64,000 nucleotides of DNA. Origin: JAHFUI01 sp039931615 (GTDB lineage Bacteria > Acidobacteriota > Vicinamibacteria > Vicinamibacterales > CAVVIG01). Below the pieces are notes generated by a model. The model was not told the origin of the DNA. It saw nothing but the letters and a program-made list of their open reading frames with translations, and did not search any database. Location: the NCBI GenBank assembly GCA_039931615.1, contig JBDTRR010000017.1, positions 1-64,000 of the forward strand, in the 5' to 3' direction. Each line of letters opens with the position of its first letter. Positions within the stretch are counted from its first letter, which is position 1. Position numbers and translations under genes: made by a program. This document shows positions 27,137-34,349 of this stretch, piece after piece.

Positions 27137-27625
27137 ATGAAGCGAGAACAGGAGACAGGTCTGATGAGTAAGCGAGAGCTGCCTGGCAGGCGCGCGTTAC
27201 TCCTGGCATCACTGACGGCCGGTGCGACGAGCCTTGTTCCGAATCTTGCCGGTGCCGCCCAGGCAGGCAATCCGGATGAGGCTGGTGGTCGGCTGGTCAC
27301 TGATTTCTGCGCGGTGATCGCAAGGCTCGATCCGGCAGCGATGCGGCCGTTCCTTGCGGATGACGTCGTCTATCGCATGACTGAAACGGCTGTGCCGATC
27401 ATCGGCGTCGAGAACGTCCTGGAGGCCTACACGAAGTTGAACGCCACGAGCATCGAGTTCAAGGTGTTGGAGACCTTGACCGCGGGGCCGATCGTGATCA
27501 ATCGGCGCGTCGACCGATTCGTGTCATCGCGACCGTTCACGTGGGAGGGCGTCGGTGTGTTCTTCGTCAAGGATAGAAAGATCAAGGAGTGGTCCGACTA
27601 CACGATTCGCATGCAGCGGGGTTGA
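27137..27625 (+). CDS. Exported limonene-epoxide-hydrolase/SnoaL-like protein
   Basis: From ATG 27137 the product has 162 residues. It carries an Arg-containing hydrophobic leader (PGRRALLLASLTAGATSLV), consistent with Sec or Tat export. The mature part fits the limonene-1,2-epoxide hydrolase-like NTF2 fold: an N-terminal helix with FCAVIARLDPAAMRPFLADD, a YRMTETAVPIIG strand and a VDRFVSSRP to IKEWSDYTI sheet. The Asp-Arg-Asp triad of true hydrolases may be represented by Asp and Arg residues in VDRF and EWSD, but I cannot assign it firmly. This is the last gene of the DUF1592-led run. Confidence 0.8.
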   Translation: MKREQETGLMSKRELPGRRALLLASLTAGATSLVPNLAGAAQAGNPDEAGGRLVTDFCAVIARLDPAAMRPFLADDVVYRMTETAVPIIGVENVLEAYTKLNATSIEFKVLETLTAGPIVINRRVDRFVSSRPFTWEGVGVFFVKDRKIKEWSDYTIRMQRG

Positions 27626-27644
27626 ACACTTCATCCGCTAACAG

Positions 27645-27663
27645 GGTTTTGACTGCCAAAACC
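27645..27663 (+). terminator. Hairpin after the DUF1592-led gene run
   Basis: GGTTTTG (27645-27651) pairs with CAAAACC (27657-27663) around a 5-base loop, 20 bases after the last stop. There is no following T-run, but the A/T-rich stem stands out in this GC-rich sequence. It is a plausible operon end. Confidence 0.5.
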
Positions 27664-27784
27664 GGACGGTCTGGCCAGAAAAAGGTGTTGAAAACGGACG
27701 CCACCGTGACACCTCTACGAAAAAATTGATTCGAAGATCGCAGAGCAAGGATGCCGCGCGCTGTGTGCGTGACGTCTCGCCGCG

Positions 27785-28160
27785 TTGCTCATCGCTCAGA
27801 CGTCTGTGGTATTGAACAGCCGAACGCCGGCCCGGTTGCGTACCCTTCGAGGTCCGGGCGGCTCACTGTGGGGCGCCAGCGCAGTCAACGGCGTGATCAA
27901 CATCATCACCAGGCGGGCCGATCAGGCTCAGGGTGGCCAGTTCTCGACGTGCCGACGTTCAGGATGGATCGTCGGCGCGGATCAGGGCGATCCCCAGCCT
28001 GCTTCCGCCGTTCCGGTTCCTCAGTGTGGAGCCCAGCTGGTCACGGGATTTGTGCAGGACGAGATCACGGTCACCGACCGCGTGAGCATCACCCCCGGCG
28101 TGAGAATCGAGCGTTACCGCACGGCAGGTCAGTTCGGCCCGCGGTCTCCCGCACGTCTGT
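27785..28160 (+). pseudogene. TonB-dependent receptor relic with internal deletions
   Basis: One open frame joins the plug signature LRGPGGSLWGASAVNGVINI (with the following TRRADQAQGG) directly to a barrel phrase VQDEITVTDRVSITPGVRIE. In TonB-dependent receptors these are separated by about 250-350 residues; here fewer than 80 lie between. The signal peptide and the rest of the barrel are missing. The frame happens to remain open, so the relic was probably made by in-frame deletions. Its 3' end overlaps the antisense metalloprotease gene tail. Confidence 0.65.
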
Positions 28161-28803
28161 CGCGACTTGAATCAACCTGGCAACAGCCCGACAAGCGTTG
28201 ACGAATCAGTGCCCCCTGATGAGTCGTAAAGAACAGCCGCTGATCGGCAGCCTGGTCCATCGTCCGCTGATCCCAGGGCGTCTGCATGATGCCACCCTCC
28301 GAGTGTGCGGGTGCCGGCAACAGCACGTGACCGATCTCGTGGGCGATGACAAGTGCCAGCACGGTCGGGACCGCCTTTTGATAGACCCCCGCGGCCTTCC
28401 GAATCTGGTCCAGGAAGAGAACGATCTCCGTGTCGCTCTCATGCTGACCAGGTCGCGCCGTTCCCAGCAGGACTTCATTGGTTGAGAAACCCGATACGGA
28501 TGTACGCGTGTCAATCAGGAGATCGATGACTGCGCCGCCCGCCGGCCGCCGCGGTGGGCGGCGCGAGTAGGGGACTGCCAGCACCAGGTCGGCCTGAACG
28601 CCGATGGCGCCGAGAATCCGGACGACGTCCATGCTCGCGCGCCGAAACTCGTCGATGACGATTGGCGCCTGCGAACGAACATGCATGGCCAGATGCGGCT
28701 TGGAGATCGCCGCACGATTCGAAGCGAGCGTGGAGACGCCGATGTTCACGATGACCGTGCAGACCGCGATCGACGACCACGAACGGGCGCCAATGTGTGG
28801 CAT
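28129..28803 (-). CDS. Zinc metalloprotease-like exported protein (HEIGH type)
   Basis: Using ATG 28803 the product has 224 residues and begins with a signal-peptide-like stretch (WSSIAVCTVIVNIGVSTLA). The zinc site reads AHEIGHVLLPAPAHSEGGIM: His155, Glu156, His159, a third His at 167 and a Met-turn-like GIM at 171-173. The eight-residue spacing between the second and third His is longer than in classic metzincins. It fits a family common in Acidobacteria, in which the N-terminal strand HVRSQAPIVIDEFRRA is followed by the motif. The last 25 residues after RQRLSG are low quality and overlap a receptor relic on the other strand. An upstream ATG at 28866 is possible. Confidence 0.72.
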   Translation of the reverse strand: MPHIGARSWSSIAVCTVIVNIGVSTLASNRAAISKPHLAMHVRSQAPIVIDEFRRASMDVVRILGAIGVQADLVLAVPYSRRPPRRPAGGAVIDLLIDTRTSVSGFSTNEVLLGTARPGQHESDTEIVLFLDQIRKAAGVYQKAVPTVLALVIAHEIGHVLLPAPAHSEGGIMQTPWDQRTMDQAADQRLFFTTHQGALIRQRLSGCCQVDSSRDRRAGDRGPN

Positions 28804-28954
28804 TCTCCCGCGCTCGCGCGCATGAGGGTCACGACGCCGAAACGGAAGACCTGGCAACATGCCCACCTCTTGGGAACGACCCGCGGCCGTTCGTGCTCCC
28901 CTTGCTCCATCGACATCTCGACTTCCAGTCGGGCGCCGCTGCCGGCCGCGGGTG

Positions 28955-30256
28955 TCAGTCGTCCCACCGATCGCGCCGCGTCATGAAGTTGGCGAAGACG
29001 AACTCGGCCGTCGTCTTGCCGACCTGCTGGCCGGACAGACTGTCGAACCGATAGTGGATGCCGCCGTAGATGCGGCTGTCGGCCTGTTCTTCGGCGGCCT
29101 GCCAGAAGCCGGCGAAGTCGTGCGAGACGTCGGGTTGCCCTGCCGACTGCTTCCACGTCGCGCGCACCGCGATGTCGTTCGTCCGGAAGGCGAGCTGCAG
29201 CGCGCGGGCGGCGCTGGCCCCGATGGCGGCCATGTTGCCGGCGTACGAGGGATAGGGCGGTGTGGTCAGCAGCGGCATCCATGAGGGATCGGGCGTCGTG
29301 CCCGGGCTGAGGCGGGGATCCGCCTGCTGAATGGCCGTCACCGGGCGCCAGAGTCCGTAGACGAACTTGCTCGCCTGCGTGCTCTGCAGCCCGTCGTGCA
29401 CAGACACGTTCACGAGCACGAACACCCGCGCCGCTTCGACGAGGGACAGCCGGTGCTGGTGCACCACGTCGCGGGTGATGCCGTTCCAGATCGACATGAA
29501 GTTGGTGGCGGTGCCGGCGCCGGTGTCGGCGAGACCCGCCCAGAGACGGGCGATCGCCGTCTGCTCGGCCGTCCGCGTGGCGCTGTTCGACTTGCCGATG
29601 AGGCTGACCTCGTTCAGGTCTGTGGCATAGCGAGGGTCCTCGAGCGTCGGCGGTGGCGGCGGCAGATACAGCGTGGCGGTGAGCAACGCCATCGGCGCGG
29701 CATTCTGCAGATGGGTGAACGCGGCGGCGGCGTTCCCCGGCGGGGTCGGCTGCCAACGTCCCGGCACCGCCGGTTGGGAATAGGCAGGGAACGATGAGAC
29801 AACCCACCCATCGTTCTGCCGCCACTCCAGGACCTCCCTGGCGACCTTGGCGCCGAGCGCCGTCCCCCGGCGCTCGTGGTTCGACGGATGCTTCCCGAGC
29901 TGATGCGCCAGCAGGGCGTCGTAGGCCGCCGTGCCCGAAGGGTTGATGACGACGAGGACGTCGTGCGCCGCCTGGGCGGCGGCGGCATCCGGCGATCCGT
30001 AGCCCAGAGACCGCACGCGGACGCGATACGGCTCGAACTCCCGCTCGATCGCGTTGATGGCGTCGAACATGGCGATGTGGGTCATCGCGAAGACGCGCGG
30101 GGTGAGCGGGTTGTGGGGCACCGGCACGGTGTCCTGGATGATCTGATTCCATTCGAACACGACGGTGGCGGCCGATCCCGTGGCGCGGACAGCGCGCTCG
30201 GCCGGCGCCAGCAAAGCGAGCACGAGCGTGGCGCCAATCAAGTGAGCGTTGGACAT
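28955..30256 (-). CDS. Vanadium-haloperoxidase/PAP2-family exported protein lacking the PSGH motif
   Basis: The 433-residue product has a signal peptide and the overall order of bacterial vanadium-dependent haloperoxidases: an N-terminal WNQIIQDTV block, MFDAINAIE, Lys297 and Arg304 in SKFVYGLWRPVTAI, and SRIYGGIHYRFD with Arg395 and His401. The central PSGHxxxxG motif is replaced by YPSYAGNMAAIGAS, so the vanadate-contacting Ser and the acid-base His are missing. The same variant occurs, as I recall, in other Acidobacteria proteins of this family. Either chemistry is altered or it binds without halide oxidation. The metalloprotease gene follows 150 bases downstream on the same strand, so co-transcription is possible. 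Confidence 0.85.
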   Translation of the reverse strand: MSNAHLIGATLVLALLAPAERAVRATGSAATVVFEWNQIIQDTVPVPHNPLTPRVFAMTHIAMFDAINAIEREFEPYRVRVRSLGYGSPDAAAAQAAHDVLVVINPSGTAAYDALLAHQLGKHPSNHERRGTALGAKVAREVLEWRQNDGWVVSSFPAYSQPAVPGRWQPTPPGNAAAAFTHLQNAAPMALLTATLYLPPPPPTLEDPRYATDLNEVSLIGKSNSATRTAEQTAIARLWAGLADTGAGTATNFMSIWNGITRDVVHQHRLSLVEAARVFVLVNVSVHDGLQSTQASKFVYGLWRPVTAIQQADPRLSPGTTPDPSWMPLLTTPPYPSYAGNMAAIGASAARALQLAFRTNDIAVRATWKQSAGQPDVSHDFAGFWQAAEEQADSRIYGGIHYRFDSLSGQQVGKTTAEFVFANFMTRRDRWDD

Positions 30257-30330
30257 GACGTTTCTCCCTACCCGCTAAGGCGTCATTTCGATCCCAAAGT
30301 GCCAACCACGGTGTGCGGCTCTGCCGCGCC

Positions 30331-30489
30331 CGGCGAGCGTCCCGGTCACCTCCAGGCCACCGGGCTCGACAACGGAACGACCTGCGCTGATCGACGGGAG
30401 GGACGTGTAGTGGCAGAACCGCGCCCGGTTCTTTGCGGTGGCGTCGCAGATCATGCGGCGCGTGATGGTCGGCAACGATATCTGGGGGG
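30331..30489 (+). pseudogene. ECF sigma factor relic with TAG nonsense codon
   Basis: The plus strand reads GERPGHLQATGLDN, then after a frame change LIDGRDV-stop-WQNRARFFAVASQIMRRV. This is region 2 of the acidobacterial ECF family (compare GERPGHILQATALVNEAY in the intact neighbour). The codon where relatives have Gln (CAG) is TAG at about 30408-30410. Region 4 is absent. It converges with the intact ECF gene at 30597 and looks like a dead duplicate. Confidence 0.62.
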
Positions 30490-30596
30490 GCGGACCGTGA
30501 GACCAAGCACGGTCTGGCTGAACTTCGGCCGCTCCTGGTTCAGAACCTGGTTGCCGTTGGCCGTCCGATGCTCGACGGCCGCCGGTCGGGCACGGA

Positions 30597-31160
30597 TCAG
30601 TCGCGACTGAGCTCTCGGGAGAGCCAGGCCCGGGCTAGACTCCAGTCCCGTCGCACGGTGCCGACGGATACATCGAGCACGTGCGCAATTTCCTCCAGAC
30701 TCAAACCGCCGAGAAAACGCAGTTCGACCACCCGACTCTTTCGAGCATCCTGTGCCTCCAACCTCTTCAGCGCGTCGTCCAACGCCGCGAAATCGGCGTT
30801 CTGCGCAGCCGGCACGTGTGCCGCTTGCGACAGCGAAACCCTGAGCAGGCCACCCTCGCGTTTGGCGCGGCCGCGGGTCCGCGCCATATCCACCAGCACG
30901 CGGCGCATGATCTGCGCGGCCATCGCGTAAAAATGCGCGCGGTTCTGCCACCGCGCCTGCTTCCAGTCCACCAGCCGTACGTACGCCTCGTTCACGAGGG
31001 CGGTGGCCTGGAGGATATGTCCGGGTCGCTCACCCGCCATGTAGTGCGCCGCGAGGCGGTGCAATTCGCGCTCGACCAGCGGTGTCAAGGTCTCGAGCGC
31101 GGCCTGGTCGCCGCTCGTCCACGCGACCAGCAGTTGCGTCACGTCTGGCGGAGCAGTCAT
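30597..31160 (-). CDS. ECF RNA polymerase sigma factor, acidobacterial type
   Basis: The 187-residue protein has region 2 (HRLAAHYMAGERPGH, ATALVNEAYVRLVDW, RAHFYAMAAQIMRRVLVD) and region 4 with a helix-turn-helix (VVELRFLGGLSLEEIAHVL, VSVGTVRRDWSLARAWL). This length and text match the Sig-70 subfamily (TIGR02999-like) expanded in Acidobacteria and Planctomycetes. No anti-sigma factor gene adjoins. A Ser/Thr kinase gene starts 209 bases away on the other strand, and in this subfamily kinase-linked control is suspected. Target promoters cannot be read from the window. Confidence 0.93.
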   Translation of the reverse strand: MTAPPDVTQLLVAWTSGDQAALETLTPLVERELHRLAAHYMAGERPGHILQATALVNEAYVRLVDWKQARWQNRAHFYAMAAQIMRRVLVDMARTRGRAKREGGLLRVSLSQAAHVPAAQNADFAALDDALKRLEAQDARKSRVVELRFLGGLSLEEIAHVLDVSVGTVRRDWSLARAWLSRELSRD

Positions 31161-31368
31161 CGAGAGCCTTCAGCCGCTCCGCTCGTCACGTTGACCCTGC
31201 CGAGGGCGGAGAGCCAGTACGTTCTCACGGGGGTGGGCACTGCAGGACACGCGCCGCCCGTCAAGCGCAATCGGCCGAACTGCACATTGAAGTCCCGGCA
31301 AGCGGCGGAGCCGTGGCGAGGTTGGCAAAAGGCACGCTAGAATCGCCGGAGTCCGGAGACTCACCTCG

Positions 31369-34275
31369 ATGACGCCCGAGCGCTGGCAACACGTAGAGCA
31401 ATTGTACCATTCGGCGCTGGCGCTTCCCCCGCCGGCGCGGACGGCGTTTCTGGCCGACGCCTGTGCCAACGATGATGCGCTGCGGGACGAGGTGGAATCA
31501 CTCCTGAAGCACGCTTCGGCGAGAGGCGCTCTGTTTCCATCAACCATCGAGGCGGACCAATTCGTGAGCGGGAACGATGTCCCGCCGCTGCTTGGCCGGC
31601 AGTTCGGCGTCTACCGAATCGAGTCGCCACTCGGGGCGGGTGGCATGGGCGTCGTCTATCGGGCGCGTGACACGCGGCTGGGGCGGGACGTCGCCCTCAA
31701 GGTCCTGCCGCCGGCGTTCGCCCGCGACGCGGACCGGCTGGCCCGTTTCAAGCGTGAGGCACGCGTGCTGGCCTCGCTCAAGCACGCCAATATCGTCACC
31801 ATTCATGGCGTCGAGGAGAGCGACGCCATCACGGCGCTGGTGATGGAGTTGGTGGACGGCGAGACGCTGGAGGAGAGACTCGAAAAACGGAAGGCTCGCG
31901 GCAAGGGGCTCGACGCGCACGACGCGCTGACCATCGCCCGCCAGATCACCGACGGGCTCGACGCGGCACACGAGAAGGGCATCGTGCATCGCGATCTCAA
32001 GCCCGCCAACATCAAGATCACGCCAGAGGGCGTGGTGAAACTGCTCGACTTCGGCCTGGCCTGGACGGGCGGCATTCACGCCGTCGACGGTATGAACGGC
32101 GACGAGGCGCGTTCGCATCCGGCTCCGATCGAGAACGAAGGGACGCAGGCGGGCATGATTCTCGGCACCGCCGCCTATATGAGCCCCGAACAGGCGCGTG
32201 GCCTGCCAGTGGACCGGCGCACCGATATCTGGGCGTTCGGTTGTGTCCTGTTCGAGATGCTCGCCGGCCGCCGGCCGTTCGACGGTGCGACCGCGTCGGA
32301 CGTGATCGCCAGCGTGATCGGGCGCGCGGCTGCCTTCGAGGCACTCCCACCCGACACGCCCGAACCTGTGCGGCGACTGCTGAGGCGATGCCTCGAGCAG
32401 GACAGCAGGGATCGACTGCGCGACATCGGCGACGCGCGTGCCGACATCGGCGAGGCCCTGGCGCTCCCTGGCGATGGCCCCGAACGCGTTGCCCCACCGA
32501 ATGTGTCGTCCGGTCGCTGGCGCCGCCTCTGGACTTCCGCCGGTGCGGCAGCGCTCGCCGGCGTCGTCGTCTGGTTCGGGACGCGCCCCGCGCCAGCCGC
32601 TCCGGCAGCCGTGTCTCGCCTCACGATCGCCGTCCCCCGGTCTCTCGCGTTCATGACCACGCCTTTTGGGGATGTCGCGATATCGGCCGATGGGGCGCGG
32701 TTCGCATACAGAACCGCGCAAGGCCTGGTCGTCCGGTCGCGCGACGGGCTCCACGAGTCGCTGCTCCGCCTCGATGGCGCCGTGGCGCATCCGTTCTTCT
32801 CGCCCGACGGGCAGTGGATCGGATACAGCTCGGGACCCAGGCTGAGGAAAGTATCGGTGGCGGGCGGAGTCCCCGTGACGGTCGCGACGACGGCCCCCGG
32901 CCTCGTGGGAAGGTGGGGACCGGAGGGCATCGTCTTCGCCGACGTGAGCGGATTGTTTCGCGTGGCGGCTGGCGGCGGGACACCCGAGAAGCTCAGGATG
33001 GCCGACCTGGACGCCGGCGAGCAGGCGTCGTTTCCGGAACCACTCCCAGGAGGTACTGCCGTCCTGATCACCGTGCTGCTGACGCGCACGAACGCCGTCA
33101 CGGTGGGTGGAACGGCTGATTCGCGAATCGATGCGGTGGATCTGCGCACGGGTGTGCGCAGAACCGTGGTCCATGGCGGCGGCGCTGCTCGATATATCCC
33201 GAGCGGACATCTCGTCTACGCCGCGGGAGGAAGGCTGCACGCCGTGGCGTTCGACGCCGGACGGCTCGAGGTCCGGGGAAACGCCGTCCCACTGTCAACA
33301 GAAGCTGGCGCGTCGGATTTCGCCGTGTCGTCCGAAGGGTCGCTGATCTATGTGGCTGACGGCTGGGGGCGGTCCGACGCCGAGCTGGTGTGGGTGGACC
33401 GCGATGGCCGCCAGGAATCGCTCGGGGCTCCTCCGCGGCCGTACGTGTACCCAAAGATCTCCCCCGATGGCACGCGTGTCGCCCTGGTCATGTGGGGCGC
33501 CTCGCGCGCCGATCGTGACGTCTGGATCTGGGATCTTCAACGAAAGGCACTGGAGCAGCTCATCGTCGACCCGACGGATAACCCCACGGTTGCGTGGAGT
33601 CTGGATGGGAGTCGTTTGGCGTTCGGCAGCGCACGGGTCGGCGGCGTCGTCAATACCTTCTGGCAGGCGTCCAATGGCGGTGGTGCCGCAGAACGCCTGT
33701 TGAGCAGTCCGCGCGTGCAGATGCCCGCCACGTTTGCCAGGGACGGACGCCTCCTGGTGAATGTGGACGTGCCCGGAGAGAGCCGGAATATCGTCGCGCT
33801 TTCGCTGGACGGCACCCAACGAACAGAGCCCATCGTGGCTGGGCCGGCTTCCGACCTATCGGTGGATGTGTCCCCTGATGGGCGATGGATGGCGTACGAC
33901 TCGAACGAGTCCGGCCAGTTCGAGGTCTACGTGCGCCCCTATCCGAACGCCGCGCAAGGGCGGTGGGCGATCTCGACGGGAGGTGGACGGCAGCCCGTGT
34001 GGTCGCCGGATGGGCGCGAACTGTTCTACCGCGATTTTACCGGCGCCATGATGGCGGTGACGGTGACGACGACACCCTCGTTCGTCCCGGGTCCACCGGT
34101 CGAGCTGTTCGATGGCACCGGCTTCGCGGGGAGCGGATCCGCCGGATCGTCGCAGACGTTCGACATCTCGAAGGATGGCCGCCGGTTCCTGATGATCAAA
34201 ACAGCACGAGCAGAGCCCTCGCTCGTCATGGTGTTGAACTGGGACGAGGAGGTGAAGCGGCTGGTGCCACGCTAG
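31369..34275 (+). CDS. Membrane Ser/Thr protein kinase with extracytoplasmic PD40 propeller
   Basis: The 968-residue protein starts with a conserved 60-residue N-terminal helix region (MTPERWQHVEQLYH). The kinase domain is complete: glycine loop GAGGMGVVYRARD near residue 90, Lys in ALKVLPP, HRDLKPANIK at about 207-216, DFG at about 227, and the activation/P+1 text AAYMSPEQARG. One membrane helix at about 390-405 separates it from a C-terminal PD40/TolB-like propeller of at least six blades with SPDG or SxDG signatures. The propeller is probably periplasmic and sensory. It is divergent from an ECF sigma gene, and together they form a likely signalling unit. A paralogue lies at 59.2 kb. Confidence 0.93.
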   Translation: MTPERWQHVEQLYHSALALPPPARTAFLADACANDDALRDEVESLLKHASARGALFPSTIEADQFVSGNDVPPLLGRQFGVYRIESPLGAGGMGVVYRARDTRLGRDVALKVLPPAFARDADRLARFKREARVLASLKHANIVTIHGVEESDAITALVMELVDGETLEERLEKRKARGKGLDAHDALTIARQITDGLDAAHEKGIVHRDLKPANIKITPEGVVKLLDFGLAWTGGIHAVDGMNGDEARSHPAPIENEGTQAGMILGTAAYMSPEQARGLPVDRRTDIWAFGCVLFEMLAGRRPFDGATASDVIASVIGRAAAFEALPPDTPEPVRRLLRRCLEQDSRDRLRDIGDARADIGEALALPGDGPERVAPPNVSSGRWRRLWTSAGAAALAGVVVWFGTRPAPAAPAAVSRLTIAVPRSLAFMTTPFGDVAISADGARFAYRTAQGLVVRSRDGLHESLLRLDGAVAHPFFSPDGQWIGYSSGPRLRKVSVAGGVPVTVATTAPGLVGRWGPEGIVFADVSGLFRVAAGGGTPEKLRMADLDAGEQASFPEPLPGGTAVLITVLLTRTNAVTVGGTADSRIDAVDLRTGVRRTVVHGGGAARYIPSGHLVYAAGGRLHAVAFDAGRLEVRGNAVPLSTEAGASDFAVSSEGSLIYVADGWGRSDAELVWVDRDGRQESLGAPPRPYVYPKISPDGTRVALVMWGASRADRDVWIWDLQRKALEQLIVDPTDNPTVAWSLDGSRLAFGSARVGGVVNTFWQASNGGGAAERLLSSPRVQMPATFARDGRLLVNVDVPGESRNIVALSLDGTQRTEPIVAGPASDLSVDVSPDGRWMAYDSNESGQFEVYVRPYPNAAQGRWAISTGGGRQPVWSPDGRELFYRDFTGAMMAVTVTTTPSFVPGPPVELFDGTGFAGSGSAGSSQTFDISKDGRRFLMIKTARAEPSLVMVLNWDEEVKRLVPR

Positions 34276-34281
34276 TGTCCA

Positions 34282-34325
34282 GAATCGGAGATTCGGTGAC
34301 AAATATTCCGGGCGCGGCGCCCGGA
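34282..34325. terminator. Bidirectional hairpin between convergent genes
   Basis: Two stems lie between the kinase stop (34275) and the convergent receptor stop (34350): GAATC/GATTC at 34282-34294 and TCCGGGC/GCCCGGA at 34307-34325 with a 5-base loop. The second is GC-rich and perfect over seven pairs. No long T-run follows on either side. Confidence 0.5.
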
Positions 34326-34349
34326 TCGCAAGGCGTGAAGAGCGAGTTT

